Shown: in pieces, positions 1-5,073 of the stretch | Layout of the letters: the number at the start of each line of letters is the position of its first letter | How positions within the stretch are numbered: position 1 is the stretch's first letter | Origin: an uncultured Clostridium sp. | Lineage (GTDB): Bacteria > Bacillota > Clostridia > Lachnospirales > Lachnospiraceae | Direction: 5' to 3' | Assembly (NCBI RefSeq): GCF_900547735.1 | Contig: NZ_URHZ01000133.1 | Span: 1-7,737, forward strand | DNA: 7,737 nt | Made by a program: the position numbers and the translations under genes | The notes under the pieces: model-generated | Told to the model about the DNA's origin: nothing | Database searches by the model: none | Seen by the model: the letters and a program-made list of their open reading frames with translations, nothing else

Positions 1-7
1 TCAGGGG

Positions 8-290
8 CTGATTGTCTCTTTCGTCAAGTGTGGGGGGAGGTATTGTCGCGGCCACCATGTAGTCGTGAACTTTTTACCTTAAGAAGGTATTTTAGGCTGG
101 ATTTAAAGAAAAATCCAAAGCTATATTTTTAGAAAAATCAAAAAATTCAACGGTTATTCAAAGATACGCCAGGTGCTAAAGCTCTGATTCATCAATTGAA
201 TACCATGCAGAAGGCATTCTCCCGGAATTCGAGGAAATGTAGTGGCAACGACAATACCTCCCCCCTTTGAAGGAATAAGAACAATTCAGC
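8..290. repeat. Imperfect ~48-bp inverted repeat around an AT-rich core
   Basis: The arm at 8-55 matches the reverse complement of 242-290. The inner 24 bases agree at 22 positions, including the perfect 17-mer GGGGGGAGGTATTGTCG (32-48, and on the minus strand at 249-265). Outside that, both arms still align from GCTGA through TTGT..TCTT to TCAA with small indels. The 186-bp core between the arms is AT-rich, unlike the GC-rich flanks. It holds two small hairpins, TACCTT-aag-AAGGTA (75-89) and GGATTT/AAATCC (99-116). The right arm runs on into the GC-rich repeat at 310-392, so the left arm is probably the end of a second copy cut off by the window edge. It could also be a small non-autonomous element, but no target duplication was found beside the arms. 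Confidence 0.65.
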
Positions 291-309
291 GGCCGCAGGC
301 CAGGGATTC

Positions 310-392
310 GGGATGGCGACAACCTTCGCGTCTTCAGTCCCGGCCCATAACCTGCCCGTGGGGAAGGAGGGAGAAAACTTTCCGGAGGGGAC
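310..392 (+). repeat. GC-rich dispersed repeat, copy 1
   Basis: This copy shares an ordered set of blocks with 463-557 (opposite strand) and 7644-7737 (same strand). The blocks are GGGATGG, AGGTTG or a variant of it, GTCTTCAGTCCCG, a GGGGAA box, GAGAAAA and finally GGGGAC. In this copy GTCCC (337-341) can pair with GGGAC (388-392), enclosing an inner GGAA/TTCC pair. Sequence outside the blocks differs between copies while the pairing segments stay, which suits a structured RNA or a palindromic repeat better than a protein. The segment is open in one frame, but that looks like a GC-rich accident. I do not recognise the family by name. Confidence 0.7.
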
Positions 393-395
393 ATT

Positions 396-461
396 GGAAT
401 CCGCCGGTGCTTGATGAGGTTTTACACGAATCTAGCACCCGCTGCGCATTCCACAAGCGGG
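396..461. repeat. Hairpin-rich spacer between inverted repeat copies
   Basis: This is the 70-base centre between the head-to-head copies at 310-392 and 463-557. It can fold as GGAAT (396-400) plus GGTGCT (406-411) against AGCACC (434-439) plus ATTCC (448-452). A competing hairpin is CCCGCT (438-443) against AGCGGG (456-461). Together with its flanks it makes a compound palindrome resembling the paired palindromic units (BIMEs) of other bacteria. Confidence 0.5.
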
Positions 462-462
462 A

Positions 463-557
463 GCGGGTCCCCGCAGGAATTTTTTCTCCCGGATTCCCCA
501 CCCGCGACAACCAAAAATCCGGGACTGAAGACTCACAACCTCCCTCTCACCATCCCG
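463..557 (-). repeat. GC-rich dispersed repeat, copy 2 (inverted)
   Basis: Read on the minus strand this copy runs CGGGATGGTGAG, GGGAGGTTGTGAG, TCTTCAGTCCCGG, GGGGAATCC, GGAGAAAAAATTCC and GCGGGGAC, closely matching the right-edge copy. The outer stem GTCCC/GGGAC is formed by 521-525 and 467-471. The inner stem GGAAT/ATTCC encloses the GGAGAAAA loop. It lies head to head with the copy at 310-392 and ends about 50 bases before the promoter of the ThyX-like gene. No promoter reading into it on the minus strand is evident. Confidence 0.75.
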
Positions 558-604
558 CCCCCGACCGTCCCGGCGGCGTTCTCATTTCTCCTCCAATCTT
601 ACAA

Positions 605-632
605 TTGATTTTTTATCTTCTTCTGGTATAAT
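605..632 (+). promoter_or_regulatory. Sigma-A promoter for the ThyX-like gene
   Basis: The -35 box TTGATT (605-610) is followed by a 16-base spacer and a perfect -10 TATAAT (627-632) with an upstream TG (extended -10). Initiation would fall near 639, giving a leader of about 38 bases before the start at 677. Confidence 0.75.
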
Positions 633-676
633 AATTTTAGTACCACGAAAACAGGGAATCGATGAAAGGAATCACC

Positions 677-1300
677 ATGATTACATTAGAAAGAACCAGC
701 GTAATGAATATGGAGAATGCTCTCCGCGGCGCAAGAAATCCCCTTAACAGCTGGAACCGCACGGACAGCTCTTACGATGAGAAGGGCAACTACATCCTCG
801 GTCCGAATGATTTGAATCTGGCTAAGAAGCTGCGCATGGCCGGAAGCGATCACCGCAAATATGTCCGTCAGATCCTCGTATCTGTTGACATTACAGCTCC
901 GCTCTACTGGTGGAAAGAATATGATACATATAAAATTGCAACCGTTGCCAATTCCTGCAGTACGATGCACAAGATTGCAAGCAAGCCGTTCACGTTAGAC
1001 GACTTCAGCTGCGATCACATGACACCTGCAACAAAAGAATTTATGCAGGGCGTTGTCGATAAGATGGAGGAAATCCGCCTCAGATATCTGGAGACCAAGA
1101 GCAAAGACCACTGGTATGATATGATCCAGCTCCTTCCTACCAGCTACAATCAGCTTCGGACATGCTCCTTTAACTATGAGACTCTGATCAATATCTACTA
1201 TGCAAGAAAAGATCATAAGCTGACCGAGTGGCACACATTCTGTGACTGGATTCAGACACTGCCATATGCACAGGAGATTATCATCGCAAACGGCAAATAA
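677..1300 (+). CDS. ThyX-fold-like protein, probably without the classic catalytic motif
   Basis: This is a 207-residue protein. I chose the ATG at 677 because AAGGA (665-669) sits about 7 bases ahead of it; an in-frame ATG at 662 has a weaker AGGGA. The conserved look lies in DITAPLYWWKEYDTYK (71-86), the NSCSTMHKI segment (92-100) and LPTSYNQLRTCSFNYE (153-168), followed by a C-terminal helix. The layout recalls flavin-dependent thymidylate synthase (ThyX/Thy1) relatives found in clostridia and their phages. By eye, residues 85-98 line up with the ThyX signature RHRxxSxNExSxRY, keeping the Asn (92) and second Ser (95) but losing all of RHR and the final Arg-Tyr. Thymidylate synthase activity is therefore doubtful. 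Family membership is recalled, not searched. It is a single-gene unit with its own promoter and terminator and no phage genes beside it. Confidence 0.6.
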   Translation: MITLERTSVMNMENALRGARNPLNSWNRTDSSYDEKGNYILGPNDLNLAKKLRMAGSDHRKYVRQILVSVDITAPLYWWKEYDTYKIATVANSCSTMHKIASKPFTLDDFSCDHMTPATKEFMQGVVDKMEEIRLRYLETKSKDHWYDMIQLLPTSYNQLRTCSFNYETLINIYYARKDHKLTEWHTFCDWIQTLPYAQEIIIANGK

Positions 1301-1323
1301 TTGGAAATGGAATATTGATAAAG

Positions 1324-1364
1324 AAAGAGGGACGGGAAGAATTTCACTTCCGGCCCCTCTTTTT
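1324..1364. terminator. Rho-independent terminator, probably bidirectional
   Basis: The hairpin AGAGGG..GGAAG / CTTCC..CCCTCT has a 7-base loop and an internal bulge. On the plus strand it is followed by TTTT, ending the ThyX-like transcript 24 bases after its stop. On the minus strand the stem is followed by a T-rich TTTCTTT, so it can also end the convergent methyltransferase transcript. Confidence 0.85.
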
Positions 1365-1409
1365 AAGTTTAACGTAATATTTTACATCTCTTCTTTGTGT
1401 TTATGTATC

Positions 1410-1426
1410 CGGCCGCAGGGCCGTTT
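1410..1426. other. Small GC hairpin between convergent genes
   Basis: CGGCC (1410-1414), loop GCAG and GGCCG (1419-1423) form a compact stem followed by TTT on the plus strand. It may be a secondary terminator, but the T-run is short. Confidence 0.3.
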
Positions 1427-1451
1427 CCGCAATTGGCACTCATGTCCCGTT

Positions 1452-2228
1452 TCAGATAAGTTTACACGGCTGCAGATCGTTTCTTTTCACTGCGCGTGTG
1501 GCCACGAAACAGGGGATGTTGTGCTCTTTTAGATTTCCTTCGTCATTGATGTCTTCCATTATATGAGTCAGGATGAATCCCGCCTCAAGCTGTCCTCCAA
1601 GCTGCTCATCCATTGTATGGGAAAACTGTACTCCGCTGTTGTCGGCCTCCAGTTGTTTCATATGTTCCTCATTTTTCAGCGGGTTAAAGGGCAGTGAGTT
1701 CAAAAGCTCTTTCTCGTCATCGCCAAAAATATAGTTTATGCCGTTATCAAGCCCTGCAAGCAGGATTCCTCCGTCCTTCAGGATGCGGTAGCACTCCCTG
1801 AAAATCGGTTTTACTTCTTCCACATAGCAATTGGAAACGGGATGGAAGATCAAGTCAAAGCTCTCATCTTCAAACGGTAGCGGTTTCGTCATATCCGCTC
1901 TGATGATCGTGATGTCGTAGCCCTCACGCTCTGAAACCATTTTTTCCTGAGCCAGTTGTTTCTCCGAGTAGTCAAGCACAGTGCACTGCGCTCCAGCCGC
2001 CGTAAAGAGCGGCATCTGCTGTCCTCCGCCACTTGCAAGTCCCAGCACCTTCTTCCCGCGCAGATCACCGAACCATTCTGCCGGTACTGTTTTATTCGGC
2101 GTCAGCACGACCTTCCAGTCGCCGCGGAGGGCGCGCTCAAATTCTTCGTGTGATATGGGAGTTCCCCATACCCAGCCATCCTTCACCCATTGGTCAATTG
2201 TTTTTGAATTAATATCCTGATAGTTCAT
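1452..2228 (-). CDS. Class I SAM-dependent methyltransferase
   Basis: This 258-residue protein transfers a methyl group from S-adenosylmethionine; the acceptor cannot be read from the sequence. Motif I is VLGLASGGGQQ (61-71), the glycine-rich SAM loop, followed by a beta-2 acidic residue in TVLDYSE (83-89). The ADMTKPLPFEDESFDLIF stretch (111-128) matches motifs II/III of the Methyltransf_11 type, and a post-motif region YRILKDGG (147-154) follows. The 50 N-terminal residues before the Rossmann core, with WVWGTPIS, are typical of a clostridial subgroup of unknown substrate. The start is set by GGAG 6-7 bases ahead of the ATG. There is no signal peptide, so the protein is cytosolic. It is a single-gene unit convergent with the ThyX-like gene, and its upstream region carries unusual tandem repeats. 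Confidence 0.9.
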   Translation of the reverse strand: MNYQDINSKTIDQWVKDGWVWGTPISHEEFERALRGDWKVVLTPNKTVPAEWFGDLRGKKVLGLASGGGQQMPLFTAAGAQCTVLDYSEKQLAQEKMVSEREGYDITIIRADMTKPLPFEDESFDLIFHPVSNCYVEEVKPIFRECYRILKDGGILLAGLDNGINYIFGDDEKELLNSLPFNPLKNEEHMKQLEADNSGVQFSHTMDEQLGGQLEAGFILTHIMEDINDEGNLKEHNIPCFVATRAVKRNDLQPCKLI

Positions 2229-2266
2229 TATTATCTCCTTATGAATCTTTACTTCACTGCGTGTAT

Positions 2267-2296
2267 ATTATACGTATCTGTTTTAAGTATCTGTTT
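2267..2296 (-). promoter_or_regulatory. Methyltransferase promoter with duplicated 10-mer
   Basis: On the minus strand a perfect TATAAT (2272-2267) lies about 39 bases before the start codon, but no good -35 box is present at 16-18 bases. Instead the 10-mer GTATCTGTTT occurs twice (2274-2283 and 2287-2296) with a 13-base period, covering the spacer and the expected -35 position. A weak -35 overlaid by direct repeats suggests a regulator site. Confidence 0.55.
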
Positions 2297-2308
2297 GTCC
2301 TTTAATTG

Positions 2309-2352
2309 TTCTTTCATTCTTCTTTCATTCTTCTTTCATTCTTCTTTCATTC
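2309..2352. repeat. Four perfect tandem 11-bp repeats
   Basis: The unit TTCTTTCATTC occurs four times without a mismatch (2309, 2320, 2331, 2342) and continues into TTCC. On the transcribed strand of the methyltransferase this reads GAATGAAAGAA, starting about 37 bases upstream of its -10 box. The 11-bp period is close to one helical turn. Confidence 0.95.
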
Positions 2353-2480
2353 TTCCGGTTACCGTGATGCGGGGCGGCGGCCGCACCTTTTCTATTGTAT
2401 TATAGTTAGAGATATCTGTCAATTAAGGAAAGCCACCGGAAAACGCCTTGATAAAGGCATTTAAAAAGGCCATTTGTAAA
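2353..2480. other. Intergenic stretch with no gene
   Basis: No supported ORF or RNA gene is seen here. It contains a GC cluster around GGCGGCCGC near 2370 and a small hairpin GCCTT-GATA-AAGGC (2445-2458) that lacks a T-run. Confidence 0.5.
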
Positions 2481-2652
2481 AGCATCTTCTAGCTGTTCAC
2501 GGGGAATGTTCCGCGAGGTGTTTTTTGTGAGTGAAACGCAGCAAAAGTCACAGAAAACCCGAGGATTGCGGAGCGAAACGGCGTTTTTTGCCTTTTCTGT
2601 GCATCGCGCAGCATGTTACTGAGCACGGAGTGAACAGTCAGAGCATCTTCTA
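2481..2652. mobile_element. MITE-like palindromic element with 11-bp direct repeats
   Basis: AGCATCTTCTA is found at 2481-2491 and again, identical, at 2642-2652. The 150 bases between them begin with GCTGTTCAC and end with GTGAACAGTCAG, giving 8-bp terminal inverted repeats CTGTTCAC (2493-2500) and GTGAACAG (2630-2637). Inside lies a second 9-bp inverted pair, CACAGAAAA (2549-2557) and TTTTCTGTG (2593-2601), so the element can fold into a long hairpin. It has no coding capacity. This is the layout of a small non-autonomous insertion with a target-site duplication. Which transposase would move it is not visible. It sits directly upstream of the acetyltransferase promoter. Confidence 0.65.
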
Positions 2653-2669
2653 AACGTTTCCTGAATGAT

Positions 2670-2698
2670 TTGACATTTTCACCGGCAGATATTAGACT
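2670..2698 (+). promoter_or_regulatory. Promoter for the GNAT acetyltransferase
   Basis: A consensus -35 TTGACA (2670-2675) is followed by a 17-base spacer and TAGACT (2693-2698, four of six -10 positions). This gives a leader of roughly 75 bases. The -35 box starts only 18 bases after the right direct repeat of the upstream palindromic element. Confidence 0.6.
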
Positions 2699-2780
2699 GA
2701 AGATAGCCGGGCGGAACCAGACCGCATCGTCCTAATAAACGTGGTTAAAAACGCAGTACAGGAAAATAAAAGGGAATTGG

Positions 2781-3263
2781 ATGACTATGAAAAAGATTTT
2801 AATAGAAACGGAACGGCTTTACCTCGCGCCGCAAAATATCGAAGAAATGAATGCTTTATATCACAGCGAAAAAGACAGTGGAATGAAACAGGCCTACCAT
2901 GAAATGCTCGAAACCATGCAAAGCCTGCCAGGCCGGGAAGAATGGGGCTCCAACTGGAAAATCACTCTGTCCGGCGGGACGCAGGTCGGTGAAATCGGCT
3001 TTAAGGGCGCTCCCGATGCGGAAGGAATCGTGGAGCTCGGCTACGGGATCGGTGAGGAGTTCAGGCGGAACGGCTATGCGACAGAGGCCGTAAAAGGCAT
3101 ATCCAAATGGGCATTTGGGCAGGAGGGTGTCAGATGCGTCACCGCCCAGACCGAACCGGATAATAAAGCATCCCAAGGGGTGCTGCAGGGCAGCGGCTTT
3201 ATCCGCGATGGTTACGGTGAAGAAGGCCCCCTCTTTAAAAAATATAAGCCCGACTCTCTTTAA
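2781..3263 (+). CDS. GNAT-family N-acetyltransferase (RimJ/RimL type)
   Basis: This 160-residue cytosolic enzyme is expected to move an acetyl group from acetyl-CoA to an amine, which may be a protein N-terminus, a small molecule or a drug. The N-terminal IETERLYLAP (8-17) is typical of the RimJ/RimL branch. A central VELGYGIGEEFRRNGYATEA (84-103) contains the acetyl-CoA loop RRNGYA. TEPDNKASQGVLQGSGF (124-140) is the usual Asn-x-x-S helix with the closing Gly-Phe. The length is normal for a single GNAT domain. The start is set by AAGGGA about 6 bases ahead of the ATG; the ATG at 2787 is a possible alternative. It is a single-gene unit with its own promoter and terminator. The substrate cannot be assigned. 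Confidence 0.9.
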   Translation: MTMKKILIETERLYLAPQNIEEMNALYHSEKDSGMKQAYHEMLETMQSLPGREEWGSNWKITLSGGTQVGEIGFKGAPDAEGIVELGYGIGEEFRRNGYATEAVKGISKWAFGQEGVRCVTAQTEPDNKASQGVLQGSGFIRDGYGEEGPLFKKYKPDSL

Positions 3264-3327
3264 AATAAAAAACAAACCGTACAGCAGCAGTTTCCAGGCT
3301 AACTCTGATACGGTTTATTTTTTATTT
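3263..3327. terminator. Long-stem bidirectional terminator
   Basis: The bases 3263-3281 and 3309-3327 pair over 19 positions with one mismatch. The GC-bearing core is AAACCGTA/TACGGTTT, flanked by A-rich and T-rich arms, and the loop is 27 bases. The arms supply a T-run on either strand, so it can serve both the acetyltransferase, whose stop codon it touches, and the convergent kinase-like gene. Confidence 0.75.
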
Positions 3328-3328
3328 G

Positions 3329-3363
3329 TCACAAATCCATATTTTATAAGCTATAATTTGTGA
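3329..3363. other. 8-bp dyad in the convergent intergenic region
   Basis: TCACAAAT (3329-3336) and ATTTGTGA (3356-3363) form a perfect 8-bp inverted repeat with a 19-base AT-rich loop. It has no adjoining T-run. A second small dyad, CAATG-ttat-CATTG, lies near 3408-3421. No function is evident. Confidence 0.4.
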
Positions 3364-3429
3364 TATTTATTTCACTATCAATTCTCTTTGTTTTACGCGG
3401 CTGTCTCAATGTTATCATTGCTTTGTCTA

Positions 3430-3951
3430 TTAAATTCTGGACAGGCAGTTCTTAATGATTTCTGCCGTTCCTTCGATACCGAATTTGGAGCTTGTAACTA
3501 CTAAATCATATTCCACCGGTTTTCCGTCTGCAGTTATCGCGAAGTGCTTTCTCGTCTCTTTGCGTTTATCATCCATCTGGGCGATGATTTCCTCCGCCTT
3601 ATCGCGCTCCACTTTTTCACTCTCCATGGCCCAGAAAATCTTGCTTTCCATGTCGGCTTTGATAAATACGTTGAAATTCCTCGGTCTTCCCTGAAGAACT
3701 GCGGAAGCACATGTGCCTACGAAGATGCAGGAACCCTTGTCCGCCAGGAATTTAATGGTTTCACAGTAGGTCTTATATTCGTTCTCTTCTGCGTCTTCCC
3801 CGTTCACCTGAACCAGTCCGTACTTCTCAGCGGCCTCTAACAGTTCATTCTTGCCGTAGCAGTGAATTCCCGTGCTTTTGGAGAGCCACTCCGCAATTTT
3901 TTTCCCGTTGCTTCCATATTCTCTCTCGATACATACTGTCCTGTTCGTCAT
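3430..3951 (-). CDS. Cytidylate kinase-like family protein
   Basis: This 173-residue protein begins ICIEREYGSNG-like (CIEREYGSNGKK, 7-18), matching the ISREYGSGG opening of the cytidylate-kinase-like family (Pfam Cytidylate_kin2). The usual marks follow: IHCYGKNELL (29-38), the hydrophobic IFVGTCASAVL (76-86) in place of the common VGRCADYVL, NVFIKAD (94-100), a lid-like ERDKAEEII helix (115-123), and YDLVVTSSKFGIEGTAEII (148-166). It is somewhat shorter than the roughly 200 residues usual for the family, and the Arg of the GRCA motif is replaced by Thr. The true phosphate acceptor of this family is unsettled, so kinase activity on CMP should not be assumed. The start is certain: AGGAGGA lies 6 bases ahead of the ATG. 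It is divergent from the LysR gene. Confidence 0.85.
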   Translation of the reverse strand: MTNRTVCIEREYGSNGKKIAEWLSKSTGIHCYGKNELLEAAEKYGLVQVNGEDAEENEYKTYCETIKFLADKGSCIFVGTCASAVLQGRPRNFNVFIKADMESKIFWAMESEKVERDKAEEIIAQMDDKRKETRKHFAITADGKPVEYDLVVTSSKFGIEGTAEIIKNCLSRI

Positions 3952-3994
3952 ATCCGTTCCTCCTGATTGGGTATCCCCCGTTCTTTATATCCCT

Positions 3995-4023
3995 ATTATA
4001 CGTTATTTTTTTAACGATATCTA
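3995..4023 (-). promoter_or_regulatory. Kinase-like gene promoter with operator-like dyad in the spacer
   Basis: On the minus strand TAGATA (4023-4018, four of six -35 positions), a 17-base spacer and a perfect TATAAT (4000-3995) form the promoter. The perfect dyad CGTTA-N6-TAACG (4001-4016) fills almost the whole spacer. A protein bound there would block or reshape polymerase binding. Confidence 0.65.
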
Positions 4024-4043
4024 ATACTTATTTTTTATCTTTT

Positions 4044-4061
4044 CATAACTTTCATGTTATG
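4044..4061. promoter_or_regulatory. Dyad between the divergent kinase-like and LysR genes
   Basis: CATAAC (4044-4049) and GTTATG (4056-4061) form a perfect 6-bp inverted repeat with a 6-base centre. It lies upstream of both divergent promoters, where a LysR regulator often binds. The geometry gives T-N12-A rather than the usual T-N11-A box, so the assignment to LysR is tentative. Confidence 0.45.
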
Positions 4062-4077
4062 ATTTTCTCTTATTTTG

Positions 4078-4106
4078 TTGTGTTTTTGACGTGTAGTAAT
4101 TATAAT
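4078..4106 (+). promoter_or_regulatory. Promoter for the LysR regulator gene
   Basis: TTGTGT (4078-4083), a 17-base spacer and a perfect TATAAT (4101-4106) form the promoter. The predicted RNA start lies downstream of the in-frame ATG at 4059, which therefore cannot be the translation start. Confidence 0.7.
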
Positions 4107-4175
4107 ATAGCTATATCCTGTCACGGTTCAAAAGGCAGGATTCCCAGGTATACAGAACAAAAGAAAGGAACCATT

Positions 4176-5057
4176 ATGGAACTCTTGCAGCTTCGCTACT
4201 TCCTCGTAGCGGCAAAATACCAGCATATGACAAAAGCGGCCGAAGCGCTTCAGATTGCCCAGCCCGCCCTCTCCCAGTCCATTAAGCGTCTGGAAAACGA
4301 ATTGGGTGTCACACTCTTCGACCGCGAAAAAAGAAATATCCGCCTCAACGACACGGGACGTTTTCTGGAAAAGCAGTTAATTCCCATCCTGGCATCCCTG
4401 GAAGAACTTCCGGCCGCACTGCAGGAAAGGGCCAGCCAATCGGTCCACACGATACACCTCAATCTGCTGGCTGCGTCCAGGCTGGTCACCGACTGTATTA
4501 TTGAATATAAACAGCTTCATCCCGATGTTAATTTCCGGCTCTGGCAGAACCCCGACGTGGAAAATGAAGATTTGTGCATCTCCACCGCGTTCCCCGGTGA
4601 AGAACTGAAGGGAAACGGGAACATCATTCTAAAGGAGGCATTCTTCATGGCCGTCCCCTCCTCCTCCCCTGTTGCCGGACGCCCCTCCATCCGGCTGGAA
4701 GAGCTGCAGGGGGAAGGTTTCATCAGCCTGTCCAATAACAGACCGATGCGGCGCATCTGCGACCGCTTCTGTCTGGAATCCGGATTTACGCCGCATATCA
4801 TCTGTGAAAGCGACAATCCCGAATCCGTGCGCAACTTGATTGCGGCAGGCCTTGGCATCGGGTTCTGGCCGGAGTACTCGTGGGGACTTTTATCCACGCC
4901 AAAGGTTGCCCTGATTCCCATTGAGCATCCCGTCTGTAAACGCGATATCATCCTGACCCGTCGCTCCACTGAGGAAAATGAGAAGGTACTGGAAGACTTC
5001 TGCCGGTTTCTCAGCAAATATGCAAAACGGGAGGACGTAAAACAGTCCTCCCATTAG
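4176..5057 (+). CDS. LysR-family transcriptional regulator
   Basis: This 293-residue DNA-binding protein has the normal LysR length. The N-terminal winged helix-turn-helix shows MTKAAEALQIAQPALSQSIK (18-37) and LENELGVTLFDR (39-50), nearly textbook for the family. The co-inducer-binding half follows, with NNRPMRRICDRF, the ESVRNLIAAGLGIGFWP segment, and a C-terminal helical tail. The start at 4176 has AAAGGAA about 6 bases upstream; an in-frame extension to 4059 is rejected because the promoter lies inside it. It is divergent from the kinase-like gene, which is its most likely target by the usual LysR rule. The inducer is unknown. Its last codons form part of a terminator hairpin. Confidence 0.93.
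   Translation: MELLQLRYFLVAAKYQHMTKAAEALQIAQPALSQSIKRLENELGVTLFDREKRNIRLNDTGRFLEKQLIPILASLEELPAALQERASQSVHTIHLNLLAASRLVTDCIIEYKQLHPDVNFRLWQNPDVENEDLCISTAFPGEELKGNGNIILKEAFFMAVPSSSPVAGRPSIRLEELQGEGFISLSNNRPMRRICDRFCLESGFTPHIICESDNPESVRNLIAAGLGIGFWPEYSWGLLSTPKVALIPIEHPVCKRDIILTRRSTEENEKVLEDFCRFLSKYAKREDVKQSSH
5029..5052. terminator. Terminator hairpin inside the 3' end of the LysR gene
   Basis: GGGAGGAC (5029-5036) and GTCCTCCC (5045-5052) form a perfect 8-bp GC-rich stem with an 8-base loop, just before the LysR stop codon. On the minus strand it is followed by GTTTTGC, placing it about 22 bases beyond the stop of the Cys-rich secreted-protein gene, which it probably terminates. On the plus strand the downstream T-run is poor. 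Confidence 0.65.
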
Positions 5058-5073
5058 TGATTTACTTATTTGA

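Noticed and set aside
1..58. Minus-strand frame beginning Met-Val-Ala-Ala-Thr-Ile-Pro at 58
   Set aside because: There is no ribosome site. The first residues come from the inverted repeat arm, and the opposite arm encodes the same words by symmetry.
242..631. 129-codon open frame on the plus strand across the left repeats
   Set aside because: It runs through two inverted repeat copies and their hairpins, has no ribosome site and ends over the ThyX-like promoter. Its proline/arginine-rich content follows from GC-rich repeat DNA.
677..1300. Prophage remnant
   Set aside because: Despite the phage-like relatives of the ThyX-like protein, no integrase, structural or lysis gene and no attachment site is visible nearby.
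2309..2352. CRISPR array
   Set aside because: The 11-mers are directly abutting, with no spacers, and are far too short for CRISPR repeats.
4059..4175. N-terminal extension of the LysR protein to the ATG at 4059
   Set aside because: The predicted promoter and -10 box lie inside the extension, and the family's HTH begins right at 4176 behind a good ribosome site.
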